A DNA stretch of 64,000 nt from UBA583 sp964429995 (GCA_964429995.1 CAYSDY010000004.1:8047-72046); one strand, 5' to 3'. Shown: positions 46,844 to 56,025, counted from the first letter of the stretch. Program-made: numbers and translations. The notes: generated from the letters alone by a model not told the origin.

Positions 46844-48855
46844 TTTTTAAAATATCCATCTATTTCTTTTATTATTTCTGCACAATCTACTGAATCATCA
46901 AATATGTGTCTTAGGACCTGATTAAATTGTTTTACAGAAACAATTTCTATCTTCTTTCTGTTCTCATCTGATAAAACAATATCTTTCATGTTGCTGTAAG
47001 GAACAATAACCTTTTTTATTCCACTCTCAATTGCTCCTTCTATCTTTGCACTAACTCCACCAATTGGCAAAACTTCACCTCTAATTGAAAGACTTCCTGT
47101 CATTGCAACAGATTGTTTAACAGGAATGTCTTTTAGAGCAGAAACTATAGCAACAGCTATAGCAACAGATGCACTATCACCCTCAACTCCACTATAGGTT
47201 TGTAAAAATTGTATATAAACACTATAATCTTTTGCTAGATCTTCGTTAAATATTTTTTTAATAAGTGCAGAAATATTTGTAACACTCTCTTTTGCAATTT
47301 CTCCAAGTTTTCCTGTTGCTGTAAATGAAACACCTTTTCCACCCTTAACAACTTCAGCTTCTATTGGCATAACCATTCCTGTATACGGTGGAGTGTTTCC
47401 TATAACAGCAAGTCCATTAACTTTTCCAATTATTGTTCCTGTTGTTTCTATAACTGAATAATCTTTTTTATTCTTTGTGTATTTTGTAATTAATTGCTGT
47501 TCTATTGATTTAACCTTTTCAAGTGCAAGCCTTACATCTTCTTTTTGTGTTACATCTGAATTTCTCTCTTTAGCACAATCTCCAGCAGCTCTTATGATTC
47601 CTCCAAGTTCTCTAAATCTTGCAGTCAATTTGTTTCCCTTTGATGCCCTTCTTTTAGCCTCAAGAATTATAAGTTCACATGCCTGTGGATCAAAATGCGG
47701 AATCTTTCCATCATTTTTAACCTCTTGTGCTATAAATAATATGATTTTTTTTCTATTATCAATATTATCATCCATATCCTCATTCATATATATCTCATAA
47801 CCATATCCTCTTATCCTTGATCTTAACGCTGGATGCATATGTTTTAATGTATCCATGTTTCCAGCAGCAACAAGTACAAAATCACATGGTACAGGTTTAG
47901 TTCTAACCATAGCACCAGCACTCCTCTCAGATCTTCCAGTTATTGGCATCTGTTTTTCCTGCAATACTGTTAAAAGTTCTTGTTGCATTTCAGGTCTTAG
48001 ATTTGCTATTTCATCTATAAAAAGAACACCACCATTTGCTTTATGAATCATTCCTGCAACTATTCTTTGATGTGCAGGAGTTCCCATTCCTCCTGACTGA
48101 AAAGGATCATGTAAAACATCACCAAGTAATGCTCCTTCATGAGCTCCACTTGCATCTTCAAATATCATTTTTTTTGATGAATTTTCAACAATTACCTTAG
48201 GAGCAGAAAGATCTGATCCACCCATAAGTCCTCTTTTAGAAACACTTGAACTTATAGCAATTGCAAACATTAAAAAACCTATTATTATTATATCAGCAAT
48301 TATCCATGCACCATAAACAACATCAGTAAACTTATCAGCTCCTGAATAATATTTATAAGAATGCCACATTGAAACACCTATTGAAATAATCAAAATTATT
48401 AACAAAAACTTGTTTCCTCCAGTTCCAACACTTTTTAATGTATTTATCCTATTTTGTTGAACTATCTTTTCACCATCCCCAGCTTTTGTAACTTTTATAA
48501 GTGGATTATTCTCATCCTTTGGGTTTGGATATGCAAGAATATCTAAAGCATTTGTTGTAGACAACATTTGAGCAAGTGCCTTTCCAAGCATTGATTTTCC
48601 AGTACCAGGCTCTCCAAGCAACAGAATATGCCTTCTTTGAAAAGCGGCCTTTTTTATTATTTCTAATGCTTCATCCTGTCCTAATACATTATCACAAATA
48701 CTTTCAGAAACAACAACTTCAGAAGTATTTTTAAAGTTAAGATATTCTTTCTCTTTAATATTTACAGATTCTTCTTTTACCAAATCTTTAGAAACACCTT
48801 TTTTATTATTTTTTTTTAAAGGTTCCACATCAAGTTTTTCTACCTTATCACTCAT
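46840..48855 (-). CDS. lonB: Archaeal membrane-bound Lon protease
   Basis: 671 residues. Walker A GEPGTGKS at 81-88; two membrane helices inserted between Walker A and B (around FLLIILIISIGVSMW and WIIADIIIIGFLMFAIAI), the hallmark of LonB; Walker B VLFIDEIANL; then the Lon protease domain with catalytic Ser561 (GVEGDSAS) and Lys604 (GGVSAKIEGA). An ATP-dependent protease at the cytoplasmic membrane, essential in several archaea. Its extended, Lys/Glu-rich N terminus (first ~50 residues) is longer than usual. Confidence 0.97.
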   Translation of the reverse strand: MSDKVEKLDVEPLKKNNKKGVSKDLVKEESVNIKEKEYLNFKNTSEVVVSESICDNVLGQDEALEIIKKAAFQRRHILLLGEPGTGKSMLGKALAQMLSTTNALDILAYPNPKDENNPLIKVTKAGDGEKIVQQNRINTLKSVGTGGNKFLLIILIISIGVSMWHSYKYYSGADKFTDVVYGAWIIADIIIIGFLMFAIAISSSVSKRGLMGGSDLSAPKVIVENSSKKMIFEDASGAHEGALLGDVLHDPFQSGGMGTPAHQRIVAGMIHKANGGVLFIDEIANLRPEMQQELLTVLQEKQMPITGRSERSAGAMVRTKPVPCDFVLVAAGNMDTLKHMHPALRSRIRGYGYEIYMNEDMDDNIDNRKKIILFIAQEVKNDGKIPHFDPQACELIILEAKRRASKGNKLTARFRELGGIIRAAGDCAKERNSDVTQKEDVRLALEKVKSIEQQLITKYTKNKKDYSVIETTGTIIGKVNGLAVIGNTPPYTGMVMPIEAEVVKGGKGVSFTATGKLGEIAKESVTNISALIKKIFNEDLAKDYSVYIQFLQTYSGVEGDSASVAIAVAIVSALKDIPVKQSVAMTGSLSIRGEVLPIGGVSAKIEGAIESGIKKVIVPYSNMKDIVLSDENRKKIEIVSVKQFNQVLRHIFDDSVDCAEIIKEIDGYFKN

Positions 48856-48913
48856 ATTTTTATATCTATTGTTTTGTTTAAAAACATTTACCTTAACTAA
48901 AAAAATAAGCTAA

Positions 48914-49282
48914 CTATTGTTTCAAAAAAACTTTTCTTAAAAACAAAAGTCTTTCTTTTAATATAACTTGATTTAAAAAATTTCTTTTTAACATTTCTTG
49001 TGTTTCAACATATTTTTTAGCATTCAACCAAAACACAGTATCCTGAAAAGATATTATGCTATATGCATAAACCCTTATCTTTGAACATATTATATTTGTT
49101 TCTTTTAAAAGAATAAATTTTTCACAAGATTCACCATTAAAAAATGTAAACTCTGAATTTTTGTAATCAAATTCGCTAAAACCTATAATATGTATACCAG
49201 AAAACTTGTTTGATTCAAAAAAAATTATCATATCTTTTTCTTTTTCAGTTTGTGATGAAAAAATAAATCCAGCATACCCCAT
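48914..49282 (-). CDS. Hypothetical protein
   Basis: 122 residues from the ATG ending at 49282; a TTG at 49294 is the alternative. Soluble, with beta-rich pattern (MGYAGFIFSSQTEKEKDMII, FSGIHIIGFSEFDY) and a Lys/Leu-rich helical end. Not recognised. Confidence 0.5.
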   Translation of the reverse strand: MGYAGFIFSSQTEKEKDMIIFFESNKFSGIHIIGFSEFDYKNSEFTFFNGESCEKFILLKETNIICSKIRVYAYSIISFQDTVFWLNAKKYVETQEMLKRNFLNQVILKERLLFLRKVFLKQ

Positions 49283-49371
49283 TAAAAAATACAATTATCA
49301 ATTCTTTTTTAATGTTTTTATCTATAAGCATCACTAAAGATTTATAATTACAAGAAAATTAATACAATATT

Positions 49372-49953
49372 ATGAGAACCTTTATAGTATATTCAAAAGA
49401 TGCACATACAAGTCCAATAATAAAAGACCTAAAAGCTTGTGGAAGAATAGATATATTACTACATAGCATAATTTCATCATTATTTGCATCAAATACTTTT
49501 AGACAAGATGTACAACTTCATCTTATTCTTATGGGACCTCCAAAATCACCAAAACATATAATAATTGAATATCACAAAGATAATACAATATCAAAAAAAG
49601 ACCTTAAAAAACTTATAGAAATGTGTCTTAGAAGATGCAAGCAAGGCAAAACAGTACAAGTACATAATGGTGTTTTTGTTGATGATAAAGACATCAAAAC
49701 AATAATTGAAGAAATGCAATCATTAAATAAAAATATATTTTTTTTAAACGAATCAGGAAAACACATAAAAGATACAAAAGATAAAGAATTAGAGAATGGC
49801 GTATTCGTTTTAGGAGATCATGAAGGATTTGATACTAAAACTAAAAAATTCTTAAAAAAAAATATTGAAAGACTATCTTTAGGTCCTAAAACATATTTTA
49901 CATCACAGGCTATAACAATAATAAATTATGAACTTGATAACAAAGGTTTTTAA
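49372..49953 (+). CDS. trmY: tRNA (pseudouridine54-N1)-methyltransferase
   Basis: 193 residues. Archaeal TrmY (SPOUT, DUF358) pattern: MRTFIVYSKDAHTSP, LHSIISSLFASNTFRQDVQL, the knot region GVFVLGDHEGFDTKT and ERLSLGPKTYFTSQAITIIN. It uses SAM to make m1-pseudouridine at tRNA position 54. Convergent with the glycosylase gene, overlapping by 4 bp. Confidence 0.94.
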   Translation: MRTFIVYSKDAHTSPIIKDLKACGRIDILLHSIISSLFASNTFRQDVQLHLILMGPPKSPKHIIIEYHKDNTISKKDLKKLIEMCLRRCKQGKTVQVHNGVFVDDKDIKTIIEEMQSLNKNIFFLNESGKHIKDTKDKELENGVFVLGDHEGFDTKTKKFLKKNIERLSLGPKTYFTSQAITIINYELDNKGF

Positions 49954-50564
49954 GAATTATCTTTACTAGAACTCTCTATTATTTTTTTCATCATCATAAA
50001 ATCATTCTCAAAAGATTCTTTTATGTTTGGATTATATAACATTGCAGCAGGATGATAAATAGGAACAACTTTAAAAGATATATCATTAAAATGGACTAAA
50101 AACACTTTACCATGTATTTGCGAAATTCCTAAAACCTTATTCATTTTTTCAACACAAAATCCTGATAATACAAATTTTGTTGCATAATTCCCAAGAGTTG
50201 CTATTATTTTAGGCTTTATTACTCCTATTTGTCTTATAAGATATGGCGTATGTCTTACTATTTCATCATTTTCAGGATTCCTATTGTTTGGAGGCCTAAA
50301 TTTTAGGATGTTTGCAATATAAACATCATCAATATTAAGATCTATAACATTAAGAAGTCTGTTAAGCTGTTCTCCTGCCTTACCAACAAATGGCAAACCT
50401 TGTAAGTCCTCATTTTTGCCTGGAGCTTCGCCTATAAACATTATATCTGCATAAGGATTCCCTTTGCCAAAAACAAGATTAGTAGCATTATCCTTAAGTG
50501 GGCACTTCATATTTTTTAGAATATCTTGTTTTATGTCTTCAAGCACATCTATCCTTAAGTCCAT
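49950..50564 (-). CDS. udg: Family-4 uracil-DNA glycosylase missing most Fe-S ligands
   Basis: 204 residues. Motif IGEAPGKNEDLQGLPFVGKA holds the uracil site, with NNRNPENDE in the middle and IYHPAAMLYNP at the end (motif HPA). Family-4 enzymes hold a [4Fe-4S] cluster with four cysteines. Here the positions read Asn, Cys (NMKCPLKD), Phe (LKFRPPNN) and His (VRHTPYL), so three of four are lost. It should still flip and excise uracil, but a cluster like that of Archaeoglobus cannot form. It removes uracil that arises from cytosine deamination. Confidence 0.93.
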   Translation of the reverse strand: MDLRIDVLEDIKQDILKNMKCPLKDNATNLVFGKGNPYADIMFIGEAPGKNEDLQGLPFVGKAGEQLNRLLNVIDLNIDDVYIANILKFRPPNNRNPENDEIVRHTPYLIRQIGVIKPKIIATLGNYATKFVLSGFCVEKMNKVLGISQIHGKVFLVHFNDISFKVVPIYHPAAMLYNPNIKESFENDFMMMKKIIESSSKDNS

Positions 50565-50651
50565 AAAGATTTACATAATACAGAATCAATATAAATCTTA
50601 CTCCTAAAATGACAAAACAAATTTATTAAAAACAAAATCCATAAAAATACT

Positions 50652-51077
50652 ATGAAAAGACAAAATGTAATAAAAACAATGATCTTAACAATTACTTTTA
50701 TGATCATGCTAACAGGTGCAAAAGGACAGACATATATCCACACATATAACGACATATTATCAGATAATGTGTATGCAACAAGTTTTAACCCCTTGTTTGT
50801 TAACGAACAAGAAAATAATTACAATACAAATCAACAAAATTTCAAGTTAATAAATCAAAAATTTGTAACAAGAGGATATAATCAGTACACAACATGTACA
50901 TACAATGGTCAGCCATGCATAAATTGTATGCAATACTCTGTAAATCTTGGATATGGAATAAAAGAAGATTATCAAAACGTTCAAACACATATAACAGAAG
51001 ATAAAATAGAAACATACAACAGTTATTATAAAAGCAGATTTGCAGGAAACAGAAAAAAATGTGTAACTTACTGTTGA
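50652..51077 (+). CDS. Small secreted Cys-containing protein
   Basis: 141 residues. Signal peptide (VIKTMILTITFMIMLTGAKG, cut before QTY). The mature part is Asn/Tyr/Gln-rich, with CTYNGQPCINCMQY and a C-terminal KKCVTYC, suggesting two or three disulfides. No lipobox. Not recognised. Confidence 0.6.
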   Translation: MKRQNVIKTMILTITFMIMLTGAKGQTYIHTYNDILSDNVYATSFNPLFVNEQENNYNTNQQNFKLINQKFVTRGYNQYTTCTYNGQPCINCMQYSVNLGYGIKEDYQNVQTHITEDKIETYNSYYKSRFAGNRKKCVTYC

Positions 51078-51143
51078 TAAAAAAAATGTATTAACCAAAT
51101 TAAAAAACAAATTTTTATCAATATTTTAAATAATTGATTATTA

Positions 51144-51680
51144 ATGAAAAACATAGAAACAGAAATTAGAAGCTTTATAACAAAAGAAAAATTTGATGAG
51201 TTAATTGATTGGTTCAATCAAAATGCACAACTCTTAAAAGAAGATTATCAGGAAACATTTTATTTTGATTCTAAAGAAGACTTAAGAATACAAAAAAATG
51301 ATTTTTTTTCTAAGATTTGGTTAAAAAAGGGAAATTTACATGATAATCACAGAGAAGAAATTGAGATAAAATTTGATAAAGATGATTTTGAAAAAGCAGA
51401 ACAATTATTTCTAACACTAGGCTATAATGTTGAAATTAAATGGTTCAGAAAAAGATTTGAATTTAAATGGGAAGATATAACAGTATGTCTTGATTTTACA
51501 AAAGGATACGGTTATATAATTGAATTAGAACAAATGTGTAATGAAGAAGAAAAAGAAGATGTATTCTTAAAATTAAAAAACAAATTAGAATCCTTCAACA
51601 TCAAAATAAGTTCAAAGGAAGAATTTAGCGAAAAGTTTATTTTTTACAAAAATAACTGGAAATCATTAACAGAAAACTAA
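51144..51680 (+). CDS. CYTH-domain protein (class IV adenylyl cyclase/triphosphatase type)
   Basis: 178 residues. The N-terminal ExExR signature (IETEIRSFI), then KNDFFSKIWLKKG, REEIEIKFDKDD, LTLGYNVEIKWFRKRFEF, ITVCLDFTKGYGYIIELEQM form the triphosphate tunnel metalloenzyme barrel. Members hydrolyse or cyclise triphosphate compounds (adenylyl cyclase, thiamine triphosphatase, inorganic triphosphatase); the substrate here cannot be read from sequence. Confidence 0.9.
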   Translation: MKNIETEIRSFITKEKFDELIDWFNQNAQLLKEDYQETFYFDSKEDLRIQKNDFFSKIWLKKGNLHDNHREEIEIKFDKDDFEKAEQLFLTLGYNVEIKWFRKRFEFKWEDITVCLDFTKGYGYIIELEQMCNEEEKEDVFLKLKNKLESFNIKISSKEEFSEKFIFYKNNWKSLTEN

Positions 51681-51744
51681 AAAATCAATAAAATTCAAAA
51701 TCTTCAATCCAAATATTTAAATTAAAACTTATTTTAATTAAATT

Positions 51745-52737
51745 ATGTCAAAAAAAAAATCTGAGAACATCCCATTAAAAGATCAGATAAAACCTATATT
51801 TAAAGAAAGGTTTTTAGAAATGTTAAATAATGATAATAACGAATATGAAAAATTTGTAGAGTATATTTTAAAACCTCAAAGAAAATCGTTTAGAATAAAT
51901 ACAATAAAAGAAAACAATCCACAACAACTAATTGAAAACCTTAAACAAAAAGGATTAGATATAAGTAAAATTGAATGGTGTGAAAATGCATTTTTTTTAA
52001 ATTATGAAAAAGATTCAAGAACTGATATAGGAAATCTTAAAGAACACATACTTGGAAAAATATACATTCAGGAAGCAACATCAATGACTCCTGTAATACT
52101 TTTAGATATACCACAAGACATAGATAATACTTTTACTGTTCTTGACATGGCAGCATCGCCAGGATCAAAAACCACACAAATAGGATCTTTAATGAATAAT
52201 AAAGGAATAATAATTGCAAATGAATTAGATTATAAAAGATTAAGTCCATTAAAAATAAATCTTGAGAAAAGCGGACTGATAAACATAGTAATTACAAATA
52301 ATGATGCAACAAAAATAGAAGGCAACAATATTTTTGATAGAATTCTTCTTGATGCTCCTTGTTCTGGAAGTGGAGTTATACGAAAATCTCCAAAAACCAT
52401 TAAAACATACAATCCAAAACAATTAAAACAAATCTGCAAAATACAGTTAAAATTATTACAAAGAGGTTTTGAATTACTAAAACAAGAAGGGATCATCACT
52501 TATTCTACATGTTCTTTAGATCCAGAAGAAAATGAACTTTTAATAGAAGAATTCCTAAATCAAAATAAAAACGCAGAATTAATGACTTGCAACATACCTA
52601 ATCTTATATTAAACAATAAACTTACCAAGTTTTTCAAAAATCAAATACCAGAAGAGATAACTCAAAAAACAATAAGAATATGGCCTCAAGATAACGATAC
52701 AAACGGTTTTTTTGTTGCAAAAATTAAAAAAAACTAA
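51745..52737 (+). CDS. RNA (cytosine-5) methyltransferase, NOL1/NOP2/Sun family
   Basis: 330 residues. SAM-binding LDMAASPGSKTTQIG, ANELDYKRL, motif IV ILLDAPCSGSGVIRK and motif VI YSTCSLDPEENE carry the two catalytic cysteines of this family. An N-terminal region (RKSFRINTIKENN) precedes the catalytic fold. It methylates cytosine in rRNA or tRNA; the target (for example tRNA C48/C49) is not decidable here. Its last 14 bp overlap a small gene on the other strand. Confidence 0.95.
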   Translation: MSKKKSENIPLKDQIKPIFKERFLEMLNNDNNEYEKFVEYILKPQRKSFRINTIKENNPQQLIENLKQKGLDISKIEWCENAFFLNYEKDSRTDIGNLKEHILGKIYIQEATSMTPVILLDIPQDIDNTFTVLDMAASPGSKTTQIGSLMNNKGIIIANELDYKRLSPLKINLEKSGLINIVITNNDATKIEGNNIFDRILLDAPCSGSGVIRKSPKTIKTYNPKQLKQICKIQLKLLQRGFELLKQEGIITYSTCSLDPEENELLIEEFLNQNKNAELMTCNIPNLILNNKLTKFFKNQIPEEITQKTIRIWPQDNDTNGFFVAKIKKN

Positions 52738-52897
52738 ATATTGCCTTAATCTTATCAAGTTGATTATTATATTCAGGACCTATATAAGAAAAAATAAGGA
52801 TAATGATAACTACAAGAAGAATTCCTGCAAGTATTAATTTTGCCAATTCATCAAACTCAATTGCACCTTTTTTAAATACCATGTTTTTCTTATGCAT
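52724..52897 (-). CDS. 57-residue pilin-like membrane peptide
   Basis: A short frame with ATG ending at 52897 and stop at 52724-52726, directly after the AlaRS-fragment stop (52900), so co-transcribed. N-terminal leader MHKKNMVFKKG, then AIEFDELAKLILAGILL and a hydrophobic run (VVIIILIFSYI), ending in a short polar tail. KKG-AIEFDEL is the layout of an archaeal class III signal with Glu near +3 to +5, as in pilins. Too short for standard gene finding. I infer a minor pilin or pilin-like scaffold; no homologue recognised. Confidence 0.6.
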   Translation of the reverse strand: MHKKNMVFKKGAIEFDELAKLILAGILLVVIIILIFSYIGPEYNNQLDKIKAIFSFF

Positions 52898-52899
52898 TT

Positions 52900-53742
52900 T
52901 TAAATTATGTATATCTTATACTTTCCTTTATCTATTATTTTTGAATATTTATCAACAATCATGTTATTAGTTATTATAATGTTGTTACATGATACTTTAA
53001 ATTTATCTTTTACAATTTTTTCGGCAAGTTTCATCATAAATGACATATCATATGCAAAATTGATTTCAAAAATATCTTTTTCTGAATTATTTATGTTTAT
53101 TGAATGCATTTCTATCAACTCATCATAAAGCTTATCTATTACTTTTTTTTGGTGTTTCCATTCAAGAAAAAATTTTTCTGAACTAGCTATTAATGATTCC
53201 TCACTAACAGAAAATACTTCTGATATCTTTTCAATAATTTTTTGCTTATTAGAAATAAAATCAAGTGCAAAATCTGCAACAACATATTTAAATCTTAACA
53301 CACCATCTTGCACTTTTACAACATCAACTATCTTAAATAAACCGATCTCTCTTGTATTATCAACATGCAATCCTCCACATGCCTGAACATCAAGATTATC
53401 TATACTAACAAGCCTTAAATCTTTCATGGGCACAGCTCCTCCCTGATACAATATAAAACCATGTTCTTGTTCTGCAATTCCTCTATCTTTTACCTCAACA
53501 ATAACATTAAGTCCTTTAAATATGATCTGATTGACAGATTTTTCAACATCAAATACTTCTAACGATTCAAGCATTTTATAATGTGTAACATCAAGAGTAC
53601 CATATTCTTCCTTAATATTAGAACCATTCTGCCAAACATGTGTACCATACTTATTTCTTAAAACAGCATTAAGTACATGTGTTACAGTATGTAACCTTCT
53701 TAAATTATCCCTATTTTGTGAATCTACTTTAAGTATTGCCAT
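52900..53742 (-). CDS. alaS: Split alanyl-tRNA synthetase, editing plus C-terminal half
   Basis: 280 residues from the ATG ending at 53742. It begins just before the editing domain: LHTVTHVLNAVLRNKYGTHVWQNGS (HxxxH) and LDVTHY, then FILYQGGAVPMKDLR and DVQACGGLHVDNTREIG (CxxxH), the archaeal AlaRS order, and a C-Ala-like helical tail. The aminoacylation half (~550 residues) is not in the window. AlaRS is known to be split in Nanoarchaeum equitans; the same split is likely here. An AlaX editing protein is the alternative, but the C-Ala region and the archaeal AlaRS spacing argue for a synthetase half. The gene is the middle of a three-gene operon. Confidence 0.85.
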   Translation of the reverse strand: MAILKVDSQNRDNLRRLHTVTHVLNAVLRNKYGTHVWQNGSNIKEEYGTLDVTHYKMLESLEVFDVEKSVNQIIFKGLNVIVEVKDRGIAEQEHGFILYQGGAVPMKDLRLVSIDNLDVQACGGLHVDNTREIGLFKIVDVVKVQDGVLRFKYVVADFALDFISNKQKIIEKISEVFSVSEESLIASSEKFFLEWKHQKKVIDKLYDELIEMHSININNSEKDIFEINFAYDMSFMMKLAEKIVKDKFKVSCNNIIITNNMIVDKYSKIIDKGKYKIYII

Positions 53743-53743
53743 T

Positions 53744-53995
53744 TTATTTGTTAAGTAACATTCCAGATGCAATCATCAAAAGAGCCAATAAAAGGTATGC
53801 AAAACCATTTGAAAGCAAAGAAAAATGATGTTCAAGTATCTTTGCAACACCAATTCCTGCAAGAAATATCCCAACAACTATCAAAACAGAAACTTCACTG
53901 TATTTAATTACACTCTGCTTTACTTTTTCAGAAAAAAAACTTGCAACACCTGTTACAATTTCAGCTCCAGTAATCACTTTTTTGGACTTATTCAT
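53744..53995 (-). CDS. Small two-helix membrane protein
   Basis: 83 residues: a basic N terminus, then helices VSVLIVVGIFLAGIGVAKIL and GFAYLLLALLMIASGMLL. Not recognised. It opens the operon with the AlaRS half; one base separates its stop from the alaS ATG. TATA box at 54018-54025. Confidence 0.6.
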   Translation of the reverse strand: MNKSKKVITGAEIVTGVASFFSEKVKQSVIKYSEVSVLIVVGIFLAGIGVAKILEHHFSLLSNGFAYLLLALLMIASGMLLNK

Positions 53996-54017
53996 AATAT
54001 TTATATTTTAAAACATA

Positions 54018-54025
54018 TTTATAAA
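54018..54025 (-). promoter_or_regulatory. TATA box of split-alaS operon
   Basis: TTTATAAA, 23-30 nt before the ATG at 53995. Confidence 0.5.
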
Positions 54026-54028
54026 TTT

Positions 54029-54622
54029 ATGGAATTGATTTCACAAGGTGCAGAAGCTCAAATTTTTAGAAAAGATGAACAAACTCTAACAAAAATAAGA
54101 AACCCTAAAACATATAGATTAGATATACTTGATAAAGAAATAAGAAATTTTAGAACAAAAAGAGAATTTAAAATATTACAAACTCTAAGTGCTAAAAATG
54201 TAAATGTTCCAAAACCTTTTAAAATCTATGAAAAAGAATACATGTTTGATTTTGAATATTTAAATGGAATAATGCTAAAAACAATATTAAATGAAAATTT
54301 ATTGTTCAAAGCCTTTGATGAAATTATAAAAATGCACAATCTTAACATAATTCATTACGATCTTACAACTCTTAATATGATAAATAAAGACAATAAAGTA
54401 TATATTATAGATTTTGGATTAGGAGTGTTTAGTACAAAATCTGAAAATAAGGCAGAAGATTTAAACCTATTTTTCAATTGCATAAAAAACGAACACGCAC
54501 CTTTCTATCATTTAAAACCTCAACTTGAACAAGTCTATATAAAAAATGCAATAGATGGAAACAATACAATAATAAAATTAAGAAATATTGAGAAAAGAGG
54601 AAGAAACAAGAATAAACAGTAA
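54029..54622 (+). CDS. bud32: Bud32 (PRPK) kinase/ATPase of the KEOPS complex
   Basis: 198 residues. ELISQGAEAQIFRKDE is the Bud32 Gly-rich start; IRNPKTYRLDILDKEI is the characteristic KxYR region; IIHYDLTTLNMI is the catalytic loop and YIIDFGLG the metal motif. In-frame upstream codons back to 53825 lack this pattern, so I choose the ATG at 54029. With Kae1, Cgi121 and Pcc1 it makes the t6A base of tRNA. Kae1 is not adjacent, unlike the fused or linked Kae1-Bud32 of some archaea. Confidence 0.93.
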   Translation: MELISQGAEAQIFRKDEQTLTKIRNPKTYRLDILDKEIRNFRTKREFKILQTLSAKNVNVPKPFKIYEKEYMFDFEYLNGIMLKTILNENLLFKAFDEIIKMHNLNIIHYDLTTLNMINKDNKVYIIDFGLGVFSTKSENKAEDLNLFFNCIKNEHAPFYHLKPQLEQVYIKNAIDGNNTIIKLRNIEKRGRNKNKQ

Positions 54623-54659
54623 TCTAAAATTATAACCATATATTAATAAATTAACCTAT

Positions 54660-55181
54660 TCACTTACATGCTATTTTTATTTTTAATGTTCCATCTCTTT
54701 TAGTATCTCCTATTTTTGAATTAGGATCACCATCAAGATACATTCCAACAACATCAAAATCAACATCTATCTTTAAAGATCCTATAACATTAAATCCAGA
54801 CATTACTGTTCTATCATTATCTTCTATTATTTTATCAACAGTAAAAAGAACAACGTTATCTCCACCCTGATAGATATTCTTAAGCTCAGAAAAAATCTCA
54901 TTATCTTTTTCTGATAATATACTTTTACCTACCAAATATATACCATCAAATTTATTAGTCTTAATATCAATAATCTTAATATTACCAGAATTTAAAGGAT
55001 CAGAACAATATTCAAAATCAGATTTTATAGATTGTTTTATGTCAAGCAATTCCTGGTCTGATAAAACATTTTGAATCATAAATATTTTAGAAAATCCAAA
55101 CACCAAAATACCTATAAAAAAAATACCCATAAGTATGTAAAAAAATGACATGACAGTTATTTCAGCTTTTCGTAAAATCAT
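54660..55181 (-). CDS. Single-pass exported protein with pilin-like start
   Basis: 173 residues from the ATG ending at 55181; a TATA-like TATTTAAAAT at 55205-55214 is 24-33 nt away, while the ATG at 55199 would be too close. N-terminal MILRKAEITVMSFFYILMGI helix, then a beta-rich domain (IKIIDIKTNKFDGIYLVGKS, IGSLKIDVDFDVVGMYLDGD). A class III-like or signal-anchor protein; not recognised. Confidence 0.6.
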   Translation of the reverse strand: MILRKAEITVMSFFYILMGIFFIGILVFGFSKIFMIQNVLSDQELLDIKQSIKSDFEYCSDPLNSGNIKIIDIKTNKFDGIYLVGKSILSEKDNEIFSELKNIYQGGDNVVLFTVDKIIEDNDRTVMSGFNVIGSLKIDVDFDVVGMYLDGDPNSKIGDTKRDGTLKIKIACK

Positions 55182-55257
55182 AATATTTAACAAAAACATG
55201 TATTATTTAAAATTTTGTAATGATAAACTTAAAAAACAAAATTAGAAAAAAAAATAA

Positions 55258-56001
55258 TTATTTTTTATCAAACATACTCATGAATTCCATTGGAAAAAAT
55301 ATGAATTTTTGAGAAGGATCAACAGATATTTCATTTATTGTCTGTAATGTTCTTAATTGTATAGATGCAGGATTCTTTGATAATATGTCCGCTGCTTTTG
55401 AAAGATTTGCAGCAGCAACAATTTCACCCTCTGATTTTATTATGTTTCCTCTCTTCTCTCTTTCAGCCTCAGCTTCTCTTGCCATAACTCTTTTCATGTC
55501 CTCTGGCAATTCAATATGTTTTAATTCAACTCTTTCAACCTTTAAACCCCAAGGATCAGAAGCCTTATCTATTATTGTCTTTATTTTTTCTGATATTGAA
55601 TCCCTTTTTGCAAGCAATTCATCAAGACTTACTTCACCTACAACATCTCTCATTGTTGTTTGTGATAATTGAGATACGGCATAATAAAAATTTTCAACAT
55701 CTAATATGGATTTTTTAACATCAAAAACACTATAATATGTAACTGCATCAACATTTACAGAAACATTATCTTTTGTTATACAATCCTGTTTTGGAACATC
55801 AACTGTCTTAACTCTTACATCAACTCTTTGATAGGATTGAAATATTGGCAATACGACATTAAGACCTGGTCCCATAACCGATGAAAATCTACCAAATGTA
55901 AATTTAACACCTCTCTCATACTCCATAATCTGCTTTAAAGAAGCTATAAGTATAATAACTCCAAAAAAAAGCACAACTAAAATTAAATTAAAAAAAACCA
56001 T
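55258..56001 (-). CDS. SPFH-domain stomatin/slipin homologue
   Basis: 247 residues. N-terminal helix NLILVVLFFGVIILIASLKQ, then YERGVKFTFGRFSSVMGPGL, the SPFH core (VPKQDCITKDNVSVNVDAVT) and an Ala/Glu-rich coiled coil (MAREAEAEREKRGNIIKSEG). It scaffolds membrane microdomains. The usual partner protease NfeD is not beside it; an upstream ftsZ gene is on the same strand 24 bp away, so it may share a transcript with ftsZ. Confidence 0.93.
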   Translation of the reverse strand: MVFFNLILVVLFFGVIILIASLKQIMEYERGVKFTFGRFSSVMGPGLNVVLPIFQSYQRVDVRVKTVDVPKQDCITKDNVSVNVDAVTYYSVFDVKKSILDVENFYYAVSQLSQTTMRDVVGEVSLDELLAKRDSISEKIKTIIDKASDPWGLKVERVELKHIELPEDMKRVMAREAEAEREKRGNIIKSEGEIVAAANLSKAADILSKNPASIQLRTLQTINEISVDPSQKFIFFPMEFMSMFDKK

Positions 56002-56025
56002 TGTAAAATTTATAAGATATAATAA

